The notes: generated from the sequence alone by a model not told the origin. A stretch of DNA of 64,000 bases from JAJEFO01 sp965221845 (GCA_965221845.1 OZ244919.1:2356001-2420000); one strand, 5' to 3'; counted from the stretch's first letter, positions 47,397-56,771 are shown. Numbers and translations are program-made.

Positions 47397-48335
47397 TCAT
47401 TCCAGAGAGACCAGCACCGCCTCCACGCGACGGTTCGCGGTGCGTCCCGTCTCGGTCAGGTTGGACTTGATCGGCGACAGGTATCCGGCGCCGGCCGCCT
47501 CAAGCCGGCTGGGGTCGATGTCGAACGCCTCGGCCAGCCGGCCCGCCACGGCCTCCGCCCGCCTGCGCGACAGCGCGGTGTTCGCCTCGAGCGAGCCCTT
47601 GGCGTCGGTATGCCCCACCAGCACGATGCGCGCCGACGGATTGTCCAGGAGCCAGGCCGCGAGCTCCGCCAGGACGGGGTGCGGCCCGCTTCGCAGGTCT
47701 GCGGAGCCCGAGCCGAACTCAAGAGCGTAAAGCACCGCGTGACCCGTCTGGAGCAGGGACGCGGCCAGGGCGCCGGGCGCGCGGGCGGCGCGGTCCGCAT
47801 CATCGTCCGCTTCAGGCTCCATGTCCCCGGCGTCCGGCTCCGTCTCGGGAAAGCGTGCGCTGGAAACCTCCGTGACATGAACGTTGCCCGAACTGCTTGT
47901 CGGCGACGCGACGATGGCGACGGAATGAGGCTCTCTCGAAGGGTGCCGCATCAGGAGGTAGCGATAGTTCCCGAGGTCGACGTGCATTTCCGGCTCGCCT
48001 ATCAGGTCAAGCTGGAAGCGGAAATCGAAGCCGCCGCACTCCGCGTCCGCACAGGAGAAGACCTGGAAGTATCCCGCCTTCTCCAGCCTGTCGCGAAACG
48101 GCGCGATGAGCTGGAGACTCGTCCATTGCGCGTCGGGCAGCCTCAGAACCGTCTTTCGGATCGCGCCCTCCGTGCCTGCGACCAAGGCGTCCTGTGACCA
48201 GGGAGCCTCGGGCAGGCGGACGCTCGCGGCGTCGGTCGTCTCGACGGCAACCGTCACCGTGTCGGGAATCGCGAGATCAAGCGCCGGCGCCGGCGCCCCG
48301 ACGGCAAGGCACGCGGCGAACGCCGCCGTCAGCAA
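47397..48335 (-). CDS. OmpA-family envelope protein
   Basis: About 312 residues. A signal-like hydrophobic stretch (LTAAFAACLAVGAPAPALDL) is followed by an N-terminal domain (DTVTVAVETTDAASVRLPEA, CADAECGGFDFRFQLDL). An acidic linker (EPEADDDADRAA) and a C-terminal OmpA domain follow: LEFGSGSADLRSGPHPVLAE, IVLVGHTDAKGSLEANTALS, RRRAEAV, and GAGYLSPIKSNLTETGRTAN. It should be periplasmic and bind peptidoglycan. No ATG or GTG fits before the signal peptide; TTG 48335 is the nearest candidate. The frame continues open to 48713 in sequence that does not look translated. The start is therefore unresolved. Confidence 0.75.
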   Translation of the reverse strand: MLTAAFAACLAVGAPAPALDLAIPDTVTVAVETTDAASVRLPEAPWSQDALVAGTEGAIRKTVLRLPDAQWTSLQLIAPFRDRLEKAGYFQVFSCADAECGGFDFRFQLDLIGEPEMHVDLGNYRYLLMRHPSREPHSVAIVASPTSSSGNVHVTEVSSARFPETEPDAGDMEPEADDDADRAARAPGALAASLLQTGHAVLYALEFGSGSADLRSGPHPVLAELAAWLLDNPSARIVLVGHTDAKGSLEANTALSRRRAEAVAGRLAEAFDIDPSRLEAAGAGYLSPIKSNLTETGRTANRRVEAVLVSLE

Positions 48336-48709
48336 GCCGCCATGCGCCCATGGTCGCCGGCCGGCACCCAGGCCGCCACCCGTTCCGCGGTCCTGCGGCT
48401 GGCTGCATGGCCCGGCCGGCGGTGCATGTTTCCCTGTATGCGCGCCATCGCGACGCGCGCGGACGTCTCGCCCGGATCCGTCCGCGCCGGGACGCGCAGG
48501 CTTGCGGCTCCGGCGGACGTCGCGAGGAGTCCGGCCATCTCCGGGGTCTCGCCGACAAGCGAGGGAGACGCCGCCTCCTTCCTGGCGGCACGCCCTTTCG
48601 CTGCGGGGCGAGTCGCGGGCGCCCGCCGGCAGTCGCGGCACGCTCTCCGCACTTCCCGGAAAGGCTCCGCTTTCGCGCCCGTCATTCGGACCGCCCGAAG
48701 CCGGCGCCG
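48336..48709. other. Spacer between OmpA-family and cinA-type genes
   Basis: About 370 bp. The OmpA reading frame is open through it but the translation (Arg/Gly/Pro-rich) shows no domain. No RNA gene, repeat or promoter stands out. It may hold an untranslated leader of the OmpA-family gene. Confidence 0.4.
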
Positions 48710-49441
48710 TCATGACGCGTCCTTCCCGAACGCGGCGCGCAACCGCGCTGCCGCCTGGCCGATCTCCCGGGCGTCGGTGCCGCGTATCACGACATTCGCG
48801 CCGTGCCGGCCGTCCTTCCGGAAGGGATAGGAGCCAAAGCCCAGGTTCGCGAACCCTTCCGCGACCTGGTTCAGCCGGGCGGCGATGTCGCCTTCGGCGC
48901 GTGCTATGCGCACGCTTTCCGAGAGCACGGGCTCGCCGCCGCCGATCCCGGGCAGGACGCTCGCGACCATCGCTTCGAAGATTGCCGGGACTCCTGCCAT
49001 CACATGGACGTTTCCGATCGAGAATCCGGGTGCGGCGGAGATCGGGTTCCTGATCAGCGTGGCGCCTTCCGGGATCCGCGCCATGCGCAGCCTGGCCGCG
49101 TTCATCTCGACGCCCCGGCGATCATAGTGCGCCTGGAGAATGGCGCGCGCGTCCGGGCGGACGTCTATGGCGGCGTCCATGGCCTCGGCCACGCAGTCGG
49201 CCGTGATGTCGTCATGCGTCGGCCCGATTCCGCCCGATGTGAACAGGTGGTCGTGTTTCGGCGCAAGCGCCCTGACTCCCGCGACGATCGCCGTGCGGTC
49301 ATCCGCGACGATGCGCGCCTCCGCGAGATCGATCCCGGTCTCGGCCAGCCTGCAGGCGAGATGGTGCATGTTCGAGTCACGGGTGCGTCCGGAGAGTATC
49401 TCGTCGCCGATCACGAGCATGGCGGCGGTCGGGTTGGCCAT
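48710..49441 (-). CDS. Molybdopterin-binding / CinA N-terminal domain protein
   Basis: About 243 residues, a stand-alone MoaB/MogA-like domain as found at the N-terminus of CinA. Marks: LVIGDEILSGRTRDSN, FTSGGIGPTHDDITADCVAE, and GVPAIFEAMV. There is no C-terminal nicotinamide-nucleotide amidase domain, so it belongs to the short group common in alphaproteobacteria. The substrate is not established (ADP-ribose/FAD pyrophosphatase or molybdopterin binding in relatives). ATG 49441 is divergent from sfsA by only 47 bp. The cinA-type, sfsA, map order matches Rhodobacteraceae. Confidence 0.88.
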   Translation of the reverse strand: MANPTAAMLVIGDEILSGRTRDSNMHHLACRLAETGIDLAEARIVADDRTAIVAGVRALAPKHDHLFTSGGIGPTHDDITADCVAEAMDAAIDVRPDARAILQAHYDRRGVEMNAARLRMARIPEGATLIRNPISAAPGFSIGNVHVMAGVPAIFEAMVASVLPGIGGGEPVLSESVRIARAEGDIAARLNQVAEGFANLGFGSYPFRKDGRHGANVVIRGTDAREIGQAAARLRAAFGKDAS

Positions 49442-49488
49442 GGAGTCCGTCCTTGTCCCTATCCCCGTGCCGATATAGGGCCCGAGGC

Positions 49489-50214
49489 ATGCGCTTTCAA
49501 ACGCCATTGGTGCCGGGTCGCCTGATCCGCCGCTACAAGAGGTTCCTGGCGGACGTGGAGCTGGAGAGGGACGGCCGCACCGTGGTGGCCCATTGCCCCA
49601 ATCCCGGATCGATGCACGGGCTTGCCGAAGCGGGAATGCGGGTCTGGCTCGAACCCAACGACGACGAGAGGAAGAAGCTGGGATTCGGATGGCGACTTGT
49701 CGAGCTGCGGGGCGGCCATCTCGCGGGCATCGACACCTCGCTGCCGAACCGCATCGTCGCCGAGGCCCTGGCAGGCGGGCATGTCAAGGATCTTTCCGGG
49801 TATGGCAGCGTCCGGCGAGAGGTGCCTTACGGCACCGGCAGCCGCGTGGACTTCCTCCTCACGGAGCCCGGACTGCCCGACGCCTATCTGGAGGTGAAGA
49901 ACGTCCATCTGAACCGGACCGGCGACCTGGCGGAATTTCCGGATTGCGTGACCGAACGGGGCGCCAGGCATCTGGCGGAGCTTTCCGCCATGGCGGCGGC
50001 GGGGTTCCGGGCGGTGACGCTCTACGTCGTGCAGCGGACGGACTGTGCCGGGCTTGCCCTGGCCCGTGACCTGGACCCGGGCTACGGCGTTGCGTTCGAC
50101 CGGGCATGCGCGGCTGGCGTGGAGGCGATATGCCACGCCACGGCGATCACGCGCGAAGGCGTGGAGTTCGCCTCCGAGCTGCCGGTTCTCGAACGGGCCG
50201 CCGCCGGCAGGTGA
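49489..50214 (+). CDS. sfsA: DNA/RNA nuclease SfsA (sugar fermentation stimulation protein)
   Basis: About 241 residues. SfsA signatures are RRYKRFLADVELE, VAHCPNPGSMHGLAEAG, PYGTGSRVDFLLTEPG and YLEVKNVHL with the PD-(D/E)xK-type catalytic Asp/Glu/Lys. RHLAELSAMAAAGFRAVTLY lies in the C-terminal half. It was named for maltose-gene effects in E. coli, but the fold is a nuclease. ATG 49489 follows CGAGG. map begins 56 bp after its stop on the same strand. Confidence 0.93.
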   Translation: MRFQTPLVPGRLIRRYKRFLADVELERDGRTVVAHCPNPGSMHGLAEAGMRVWLEPNDDERKKLGFGWRLVELRGGHLAGIDTSLPNRIVAEALAGGHVKDLSGYGSVRREVPYGTGSRVDFLLTEPGLPDAYLEVKNVHLNRTGDLAEFPDCVTERGARHLAELSAMAAAGFRAVTLYVVQRTDCAGLALARDLDPGYGVAFDRACAAGVEAICHATAITREGVEFASELPVLERAAAGR

Positions 50215-50270
50215 CTGGCGGTTTCACCCGCAAGACGCTACTTGTCGGGCAAGACGAGGAAGGATGTCCC

Positions 50271-51083
50271 GTGTACGATCGCAGCGAGGGCCGTCTGACC
50301 AAGGACGGCATCCGCATTCATGAGGCCGGGGACTTCGCCGGCATGCACCGTGCGGGCGCGCTTGCCGCGCACATTCTGGACAGGATTGCCCCGCTCGTCG
50401 AGCCGGGGGTTGCCACCGCTGAAATCGACAGGGAGATAATGCGGATGATCGACGAGGCCGGCGCCACGTCGGCCACGATCGGCTACAAGGGCTACCGGCA
50501 CGCCAGCTGCATCAGCGTCAACCATGTCGTCTGTCACGGGATTCCCGGACGGAAGCGACTCAAGGACAGGGACATCCTCAACGTGGACGTGACGGTGATC
50601 GTGGACGGCTGGCATGGAGACACGAGCCGGATGTACGTCGCGGGAGAGCTGTCCCGAAAGGCGGAGCGCCTGATCCAGGTGACCCATGACGCGCTCATGA
50701 AGGGCATCGATGCGATCAGGCCCGGCAACACGTTCGGCGACGTGGGGCATGCCATCCAGGCCCATGCGGAGGCACACCAGATGAGCGTGGTGCAGGGGTT
50801 TTGCGGCCACGGTGTCGGCCGCCTGTTCCACGCCCCGCCGAACGTCCTGCACTTCGGGCGGCCGGGGACAGGCGCGGTGCTGGAGCCGGGCATGTTCTTC
50901 ACTGTCGAGCCCATGGTGAACCTGGGCAGGCCCGAAACCAAGATTCTCGCGGACGACTGGACGGCCGTCACGAGGGACAAGTCGCTCTCCGCGCAATTCG
51001 AGCATTCGGTCGGCGTGACAGGTGACGGCTGCGACGTCTTCACGCTGTCTCCTGCCGGCAGGTTCCACCCGACCTGGCGGTGA
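50271..51083 (+). CDS. map: Methionine aminopeptidase, type I
   Basis: 270 residues of the pita-bread fold. The dimetal ligands are visible: LNVDVTVIVDGWHGDTSRMY (two Asp), GHGVGRLFHAPPNVLH (His), FFTVEPMVNLGRPE (Glu) and AQFEHSVGVT (Glu). The catalytic His is in VNHVVCHGIPG. It removes initiator Met from nascent proteins. The start is GTG 50271, supported by GAGGAAGGATG just upstream; no ATG fits the family length. In relatives radC often follows; here the next recognisable gene is the accessory cassette at 51446. Confidence 0.95.
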   Translation: MYDRSEGRLTKDGIRIHEAGDFAGMHRAGALAAHILDRIAPLVEPGVATAEIDREIMRMIDEAGATSATIGYKGYRHASCISVNHVVCHGIPGRKRLKDRDILNVDVTVIVDGWHGDTSRMYVAGELSRKAERLIQVTHDALMKGIDAIRPGNTFGDVGHAIQAHAEAHQMSVVQGFCGHGVGRLFHAPPNVLHFGRPGTGAVLEPGMFFTVEPMVNLGRPETKILADDWTAVTRDKSLSAQFEHSVGVTGDGCDVFTLSPAGRFHPTWR

Positions 51084-51445
51084 GGCCCGGCCGACGCCCT
51101 GCTCTGCCTCGCCAAGGGCCGGGAACCGCCATTCCTCCCGCCGGATCCCAGCGCTGCCGACCCACGCTCACCGGAGTCGCGCACGGGCCTGCATGACTGA
51201 CAGGGTTGCCCTGACAGGCCGGTCATCGCCTTCCACGACGCCCGGAACCTGCGGGCTCTCCGGAAAGCCGTCGCCCGGGAAGAAGCCAGCTCTGAAGGAC
51301 AGGGTGAGAGTCATCGACCTGGCGGTGCCGTCGCCGCAAGCGACTTCTTGCAAAGGATGCAGACTCTCAGCTACAGCAGTCATACAAGGATGCCATGATC
51401 GTCGCCTTGGCAGTCTCGCAACAGGACAGAGAGGACAGAGTGCCG
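51084..51445. other. Spacer between map and the DUF488 cassette
   Basis: About 360 bp. One short plus-strand frame (VIAFHDARNLRALRKAVARE and SDFLQRMQTLSYSS, ending near 51398) looks protein-like but has no start codon. It could be the tail of a gene lost when the cassette was acquired. Nothing else stands out. Confidence 0.35.
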
Positions 51446-52135
51446 ATGCAGATGGTGTGCCTTGCGAACTCTCGAAAGCTGATGGGCCGGTGCATTGCCG
51501 GCAAGCAGCGGCAAGCGGGAAAGGCGGCCGGGCGCTGGATTCGACCAGTGAGCCAACGCGAGAACCAGGAGGTTTCGGAGTACGAACGCTAATACCAGGA
51601 TGGGAGCGACCCGCGGGTTCTCGACATCATGGAAGTTCCGTTGCTTGGAGCCAGGCCTGCGGGACATCAACCCGAGAACTGGCTGCTTGATCCACGCCTC
51701 TACTGGAAGAAGATCGGCATTCATTCGCTGCGGGATCTTCCCGCTCTGGTCGATCCGGTTCATCCGCTTTGGCTGGACGGCTTCAGCACCTATCATGGGA
51801 TCAACGACAGGATCCCTGTTGGAATGGCCAGTGAGGCCGGCGATTCCCTGCGGCTGATTTCAGTCAACAAAATAGAACTGCGTGTGCTTGCGCCAGGCGA
51901 AGCCTTCGGAAACTCGAAGAGACGCGTTCAAGGCAGGTTCATTCATGCAGATCAGAGATAGGCGTTTTGGATAACGGATCCGGCTTTTGAGCGCCGCTTC
52001 CTGGCAATGCCGGATGGAACCTGCCGTTTCGGGAAATGCTGTCTCACCGTCAGCCTCGGGGAGCCGTTCAAGGACCACTTGTCAAAGCTCATTGCTGCCG
52101 TGATCGGATTCGAGGAGCAATGGCGCCGTGGATAA
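51446..52135 (+). pseudogene. Dual-OB-domain-type protein of a DUF488 cassette, two in-frame stops
   Basis: A single plus-strand frame from ATG 51446 to TAA 52135 stays in phase throughout but contains TAA at 51590-51592 and TAG at 51959-51961. Conceptually it reads MQMVCLANSRKLMGRCIAGK, AGRWIRPVSQREN, YQDGSDPRVLDIMEVPLLGA, ENWLLDPRLYWKK, LWLDGFSTYHGINDRIPVG, NSKRRVQGRF, then AFWITDPAFERRFLAMPDG and CCLTVSLGEPFKDHLSKLIA. I associate this layout with the dual-OB-containing proteins that travel with DUF488 genes. Two point lesions and no indels suggest recent decay. Its end overlaps the next gene's GTG start by 8 bp. Confidence 0.7.
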
Positions 52136-52760
52136 AATTTCAGGAGCCATCCTGACGGTCGGTCACTCCAGTCACGACTTGGAGTTCTTTTCAGGGCTTC
52201 TCGCTTTGCACCACGTCACCGCCATCGCGGACGTGCGCTCGATGCCATACAGCCGATACAATCCCCAGTTCAACCGTGAACGGCTTGCTGAAAGGCTCAA
52301 GAGCTCCGGAATCAAGTACGTCTATCTTGGACGGGAACTGGGCGGGCGGTCTGACGACCCCTCATTCTACGAGCATGGCCGCATTCGCTACGATCGGCTC
52401 GCACGCACTTCTTGCTTTCGCAAGGGTCTGGAAAGAGCCGTGCGTGGTGCCGAAGAGTACCGCATAGCCTTGATGTGCGCGGAAAAGGAGCCGCTTGACT
52501 GCCATAGAACGCTTCTCGTCGGGCAGGAGCTTGACAGTCTTGGTCTGGATGTTGCCCACATACTGCCCGACAAGCCACTTGAATCACACGCGGACGCAAT
52601 GGATCGTCTGCTCGCCAGGTTCGGTCTTGACGACTACGACCTGATCAATCGGGATGTGCCGCGCGAGGAGAGGATCAAGAAGGCAATCGGGCGTCAGGCT
52701 GAAGTCGTCGGCCATGCCATTGACCACGTGAGCGAACTGCCTGAGATGGAGGCTCCATGA
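52128..52760 (+). CDS. DUF488 family protein, first copy
   Basis: 210 residues. DUF488 marks: ILTVGHSSHDLEFFSGLLAL at the N-terminus, IADVRSMPYSRYNPQFNRE with the conserved Asp-Val-Arg and Pro-x-Ser, YVYLGRELGGR, and the Cys-containing MCAEKEPLDCHRTLLVGQEL. The function of DUF488 is unknown; the conserved Asp/Arg/Cys/Glu set suggests an enzyme. GTG 52128 is preceded by GAGGAG. It overlaps the broken dual-OB gene upstream and, as ATGA, the second DUF488 gene downstream, so the three form one operon. By eye the cassette is less GC-rich than the core genes, pointing to acquisition. Confidence 0.88.
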   Translation: MDKISGAILTVGHSSHDLEFFSGLLALHHVTAIADVRSMPYSRYNPQFNRERLAERLKSSGIKYVYLGRELGGRSDDPSFYEHGRIRYDRLARTSCFRKGLERAVRGAEEYRIALMCAEKEPLDCHRTLLVGQELDSLGLDVAHILPDKPLESHADAMDRLLARFGLDDYDLINRDVPREERIKKAIGRQAEVVGHAIDHVSELPEMEAP

Positions 52761-53224
52761 AACTTTCGACCATAGGCTTTACCAGGAAATCGGCAAAGCA
52801 GTTCTTCGAGCTTCTGCGCGAATCAGGCGTTAGGCGGATTGTGGACGTGAGACTCAACAATGCGTCGCAGCTTGCCGGTTTTGCCAAGAAGAATGACCTA
52901 GCGAGGTTTGCGCGTGAACTTTGTGGAATCGATTATGTCCATGTGCCCATCCTGGCGCCAACCAAGGAACTTTTGAGTGAATACCTGCAGGGCTGCATCG
53001 ACTGGGATGTCTACGAAGCCAGGTTCAATGCGCTCATGAAGGAGCGAAGGATCGAGGCCTGTCTGTCACGTGAGGATATAGACGACGGATGTCTCCTTTG
53101 CAGCGAGGACAAGCCGCACCAGTGTCATCGGCGGCTGGTTGCAGAGTACCTGAACAGGCATTGGGGTGATTTGGAAATCGATCACCTTGGCGAGGGCAAT
53201 GGCGGAATCAAGCCGGTGCCATAG
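52757..53224 (+). CDS. DUF488 family protein, second, shorter copy
   Basis: 155 residues. It shares the DUF488 core with its neighbour: STIGFTRKSAKQFFELLRES, RIVDVRLNNASQLAGFAKKN, YVHVPILAPTKELLSEYL, and the C-terminal LCSEDKPHQCHRRLVAEYLN. The KLSTIGFTRKSA start is the subtype that commonly follows a longer DUF488 gene. The start overlaps the previous stop. Having two diverged DUF488 proteins next to each other suggests a heteromeric complex, with the dual-OB protein as a possible nucleic-acid-binding partner. That is inference; no function is established. Confidence 0.88.
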   Translation: MKLSTIGFTRKSAKQFFELLRESGVRRIVDVRLNNASQLAGFAKKNDLARFARELCGIDYVHVPILAPTKELLSEYLQGCIDWDVYEARFNALMKERRIEACLSREDIDDGCLLCSEDKPHQCHRRLVAEYLNRHWGDLEIDHLGEGNGGIKPVP

Positions 53225-54126
53225 GTTCGGCTTGACCAGGTCACGGAACCTGCCGTTGGCGTTGATCGTCCTGCGAACCGGTACCGCTCCCTGAAGCGCC
53301 TCGCCGCGGAAGCCTTCAAGCCACGTTCCGTTTCCCGCACTGGCGCCGTAATGTCCCTTTGCGATGGGTTCCGGCCAAGCGGGGAGCGCTCAAGACTGTA
53401 GCGCGCTGCTGTCGCATTGTTTCGGTGTCGCCGCCTCTTCGGCATCCTTGGCGCCGCGCTGCATCGGCCCGGCGCTTCCAGCGTGGCCGACTTCGTGCAG
53501 CACTCGACTTCCGAGAACATGGTCTGCGACATGCCGAGGGCGGCTCGGCTCGAGAGCAGTCCCAGCGCATGCGCTGGTGACGACCCTGTTGATTTTGCAT
53601 GTTCCCGGCTCCTTCGTCCCGAGCGGCGAAAGCGCTGGTCCCGGGCGGGAACGTGGAAATGGATCAGCGACGTTTGGCCCCCTCCCTGCCGCAGCCAGGC
53701 CCGGACGGGCGCGGCGCGCGGGCACTGCCCGGTCCGAAACGCAGGCGTGAGCAAGGACGCGAAGCCTTCGCAAGGCCTCTGCTCTGGCCCCAGTCCTTCG
53801 TCCTTCGCCTGGTTCTGCGCATGCGAGGACCGTCGCGACGCCATCATGGGCGGTGCACGTCTCATGCGGCGGCCGCGCCGCCATTCACAACGATCGGCAT
53901 GCAGATTCGTGCTTGTGCGGAGGTCACGGGGCTCACACAATGATCTCGTGGCGGATCTCCTACGGAAACCGAACCGGAACTCGGAGTGCGCTGGATCTGG
54001 CAGTCGGCGCGGAAGGGCCCCGCCGCATGGGGCAAGACGCGTTCGATCGCGACACGAAGGTCAGGTGCGCGACGGAGCCTGCGCCGGAGCCTGCACCGGA
54101 ATCCGTCCGGTGACGGGGCGGTCCGC
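53225..54126. other. 900-bp gap before the nucleoside ABC operon, no gene recognised
   Basis: Open frames exist on both strands but none resembles a known protein. The 3' portion (about 53940-54120) should hold the promoter of the ABC operon; no convincing -35/-10 pair was found. The boundary near 53225 marks the end of the less GC-rich DUF488 cassette. Confidence 0.4.
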
Positions 54127-55689
54127 ATGAGCGCGCCGCTCCTGGAGGTGCAGGGCCTGAGAAAGGCGTATCCCGGCGTAGTCGCGAACGACGGCGTCGG
54201 CTTCTCCGCCCGTCGAGGCGAGGTTCATGCGCTTCTGGGCGAGAACGGCGCGGGAAAGTCGACTCTGGTGAAAGCCATCTACGGTCTTGTGCGCCCCGAC
54301 GAGGGACGGATGAGGATCGACGGGCGGGACTACGCTCCGGCGTCGCCGCACGATGCCCGGCAGGCCGGGGTCGCGATGGTGTTCCAGCATTTCAGCCTGT
54401 TCGAGGCGCTGGACGTCGCCGAGAACGTCGCCCTTGGCATGGAAGTGCCGCCGCCGATGCGGGAGCTTGCCACGCGGATCCGCGACGTGAGCGAGACCTA
54501 CGGGCTGCCGCTGGACCCGAACCGGCTGGTTGGCACGCTTTCGGCCGGCGAGCGGCAGCGGGTCGAGATCATCCGGTGCCTCCTGCAGGATCCGCATGTC
54601 CTGGTCATGGACGAGCCGACAAGCGTGCTGACGCCGCAGGAAGTGGCGATTCTCTTCGAGACCCTGAAGAGGCTGCGCGCGGAGGGCAGGCTCATCCTCT
54701 ACATCAGCCACAAGCTCGAGGAAATCAGGGCGCTTTGCGACTGGGCCACCATACTTCGGCACGGCAAGGTGACCGGGTCGTGCGACCCTCGCCGGAAGTC
54801 GGCGCGGGAGCTCGCCGAGACCATGGTGGGCAGCGAGCTTGCGCGGCCCGCCGCCAGGACCCATGCGCCCGGCGAGGTCGCGCTGTCGGTGGACGGGCTG
54901 ACCGTGGCGTCGGACGCCGCGTTCGGAACGGCGCTGAAGGACGTGTCCCTCGAGGTGCGGCGCGGCGAGATCCTCGGGATCGGCGGCGTCGCCGGCAACG
55001 GGCAGGACGAGCTTCTCGCAGCCATTTCGGGAGAGGCGCGAAGCGCGCCGGAATCGGTCCTGCTCGGGGGCGTGCCGATCGGCGCGCTCGGACCGAACGA
55101 ACGGCGCGCGCGTGGCGTTCTTGCCGCACCCGAGGAGCGTCTCGGCCACGCGACGGCGCCCGACATGAGCCTGACCGAAAACGCGGCGCTGTCCGGCCGG
55201 TGCCGCATGGAAATGGCCAGTCGCGGATTCATCAGCTGGAGCAAGGCGCGCGCCCATGCCGAGCGCGTGATCGCGCGGTTCGACGTCCGGGCTCCGGGAG
55301 CCGGGAGCGTGGCGCGGTCCCTGTCCGGCGGGAACCTGCAGAAATTCGTCATCGGCCGGGAGATCCTTCAGCAGCCGGAGGTCCTGGCGGTGAACCAGCC
55401 GACCTGGGGTCTTGACGCGGCCGCCGCCGCCGCGATCCGGCAGTCCCTGCTCGATCTGGCTAGCCGCGGCGCCGCAGTCATCGTGATCAGCCAGGACCTG
55501 GAGGAACTGATGGAGATCTCGACGCGGTTCTCCGCGCTGAACGAGGGACGGCTGAGCAGGCCCAGGGACGCCGCCGGGCTAACCCTGGACGAGATCGGCC
55601 TGATGCTTGGCGGGGCGCACGACCTGGCGGCCGCGCAGGGATCCCCGGGCCCTGAAGGCGCGGTCGCGCCCGGGGACAAGGTTCCATGA
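54127..55689 (+). CDS. Nucleoside-type ABC transporter, tandem ATP-binding protein (YufO/NupO-like)
   Basis: 520 residues with two ATPase modules. First: Walker A LLGENGAGKSTLVKAI, Q-loop VFQHFSLFEALD, signature LSAGERQRVEI, Walker B VLVMDEPTSVLTP. Second: degenerate Walker A GVAGNGQDELL, signature LSGGNLQKFVIGRE and VLAVNQPTWGLDAA. This is the pattern of the BMP-linked purine/nucleoside importers and of sugar importers of the same class. The substrate-binding partner downstream settles it as BMP type. ATG 54127 begins MSAPLLEVQGLRKAYPG. It overlaps the permease gene by 4 bp (ATGA). Confidence 0.93.
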   Translation: MSAPLLEVQGLRKAYPGVVANDGVGFSARRGEVHALLGENGAGKSTLVKAIYGLVRPDEGRMRIDGRDYAPASPHDARQAGVAMVFQHFSLFEALDVAENVALGMEVPPPMRELATRIRDVSETYGLPLDPNRLVGTLSAGERQRVEIIRCLLQDPHVLVMDEPTSVLTPQEVAILFETLKRLRAEGRLILYISHKLEEIRALCDWATILRHGKVTGSCDPRRKSARELAETMVGSELARPAARTHAPGEVALSVDGLTVASDAAFGTALKDVSLEVRRGEILGIGGVAGNGQDELLAAISGEARSAPESVLLGGVPIGALGPNERRARGVLAAPEERLGHATAPDMSLTENAALSGRCRMEMASRGFISWSKARAHAERVIARFDVRAPGAGSVARSLSGGNLQKFVIGREILQQPEVLAVNQPTWGLDAAAAAAIRQSLLDLASRGAAVIVISQDLEELMEISTRFSALNEGRLSRPRDAAGLTLDEIGLMLGGAHDLAAAQGSPGPEGAVAPGDKVP

Positions 55690-56771
55690 TACGGCTGGAG
55701 CGCCGCCCCGCGCCGTCCCGGGTCTGGGCCTGGGCGACGCCGCCGCTCGCGGTGCTGGCGACGATGGCGGCCGGGGGCCTGCTGTTCGCGTCCCTCGGCA
55801 AGGATCCGCTTCTCGTGATCAGGACGATATTCTGGGATCCGGTCTTTGGCGAGTTCGCGTTCTACTACCGGGGCCAGCTGCTGGTGAAGGCCGGGCCCCT
55901 GATCCTGATCGCGGTCGGGCTTTCCCTCGGGTTCCGTGCCGGCGTCTGGAACATAGGCGCGGAAGGCCAGTACATCATGGGGGCGATCTGCGGCGCCGCC
56001 GTCGGACTGGCCTTCTACCCCCTGGAAGCGCGATGGCTGGTCTTTCCGCTGATGGCGGCGGCGGGCGGCCTTGGGGGGTTCCTGTGGGCGATGGTCCCCG
56101 GGATCCTCCGGACACGCTTCGGCACGAACGAGATACTGGTCTCGCTCCTGCTGGTGTACGTGGCCGAGCAGGTGCTGGCCTGGATGGCGCTCGGTCCCCT
56201 GAGGAGCCCGGACGGGGCCGGATTCCCCGGCTCGCGCAACCTCAGGCACTACGACGCCGCGGCGAACAACGAGCTGATCGCGGGATCCGGCGTCCACTGG
56301 GGCGTCGTGGCCGCCCTTGCCGCAGTCATTCTCGGGCATGTCCTGCTGTCCCGTCACGTGCTTGGGTTCAATGTCCGTCTTGCGGGCGCAAGCCCGCGCG
56401 CCGCCAGGTTCGCGGGCGTGAACGCCAAGCGGCTTGTCCTGGCCTGCCTCGGCGTGTCCGGGGCGCTGGCCGGGCTTGCGGGACTCTTCGAGGTTGCCGG
56501 CCCAGCCGGGCAGGTCAACATCGACTTCAACGTGGGCTACGGGTTCACGGCGATCATCGTGGCGTTCCTCGGGCGGCTGCATCCGGTCGGCATCCTGCTT
56601 GCGGGCCTCCTGATGGCCCTGACCTACATCGGCGGCGAGGCGGCGCAGTCCGCGCTGGGCGTGCCCGCGGCGGCGATCCAGGCGTTTCAGGGCATGCTCC
56701 TGTTCTTCCTCCTGGCCCTCGACGTGATGACCGGCTACCGTGTCAGGATCGGTGCGAGGTTGCAGGCGTGA
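55686..56771 (+). CDS. Nucleoside-type ABC transporter permease 1 (YufP-like)
   Basis: 361 residues, 8-10 transmembrane segments of the BPD_transp_2 family. Typical stretches are GPLILIAVGLSLGFRAGVWN, IGAEGQYIMGAICGA and RFGTNEILVSLLLVYVAEQ. A late cytoplasmic loop follows (GASPRAARFAGVNAKR), then YGFTAIIVAFLGRLHPVGIL. It is the longer of the two permeases and should pair with the product of the next gene. Start ATG 55686 overlaps the ATPase stop. Confidence 0.92.
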   Translation: MIRLERRPAPSRVWAWATPPLAVLATMAAGGLLFASLGKDPLLVIRTIFWDPVFGEFAFYYRGQLLVKAGPLILIAVGLSLGFRAGVWNIGAEGQYIMGAICGAAVGLAFYPLEARWLVFPLMAAAGGLGGFLWAMVPGILRTRFGTNEILVSLLLVYVAEQVLAWMALGPLRSPDGAGFPGSRNLRHYDAAANNELIAGSGVHWGVVAALAAVILGHVLLSRHVLGFNVRLAGASPRAARFAGVNAKRLVLACLGVSGALAGLAGLFEVAGPAGQVNIDFNVGYGFTAIIVAFLGRLHPVGILLAGLLMALTYIGGEAAQSALGVPAAAIQAFQGMLLFFLLALDVMTGYRVRIGARLQA

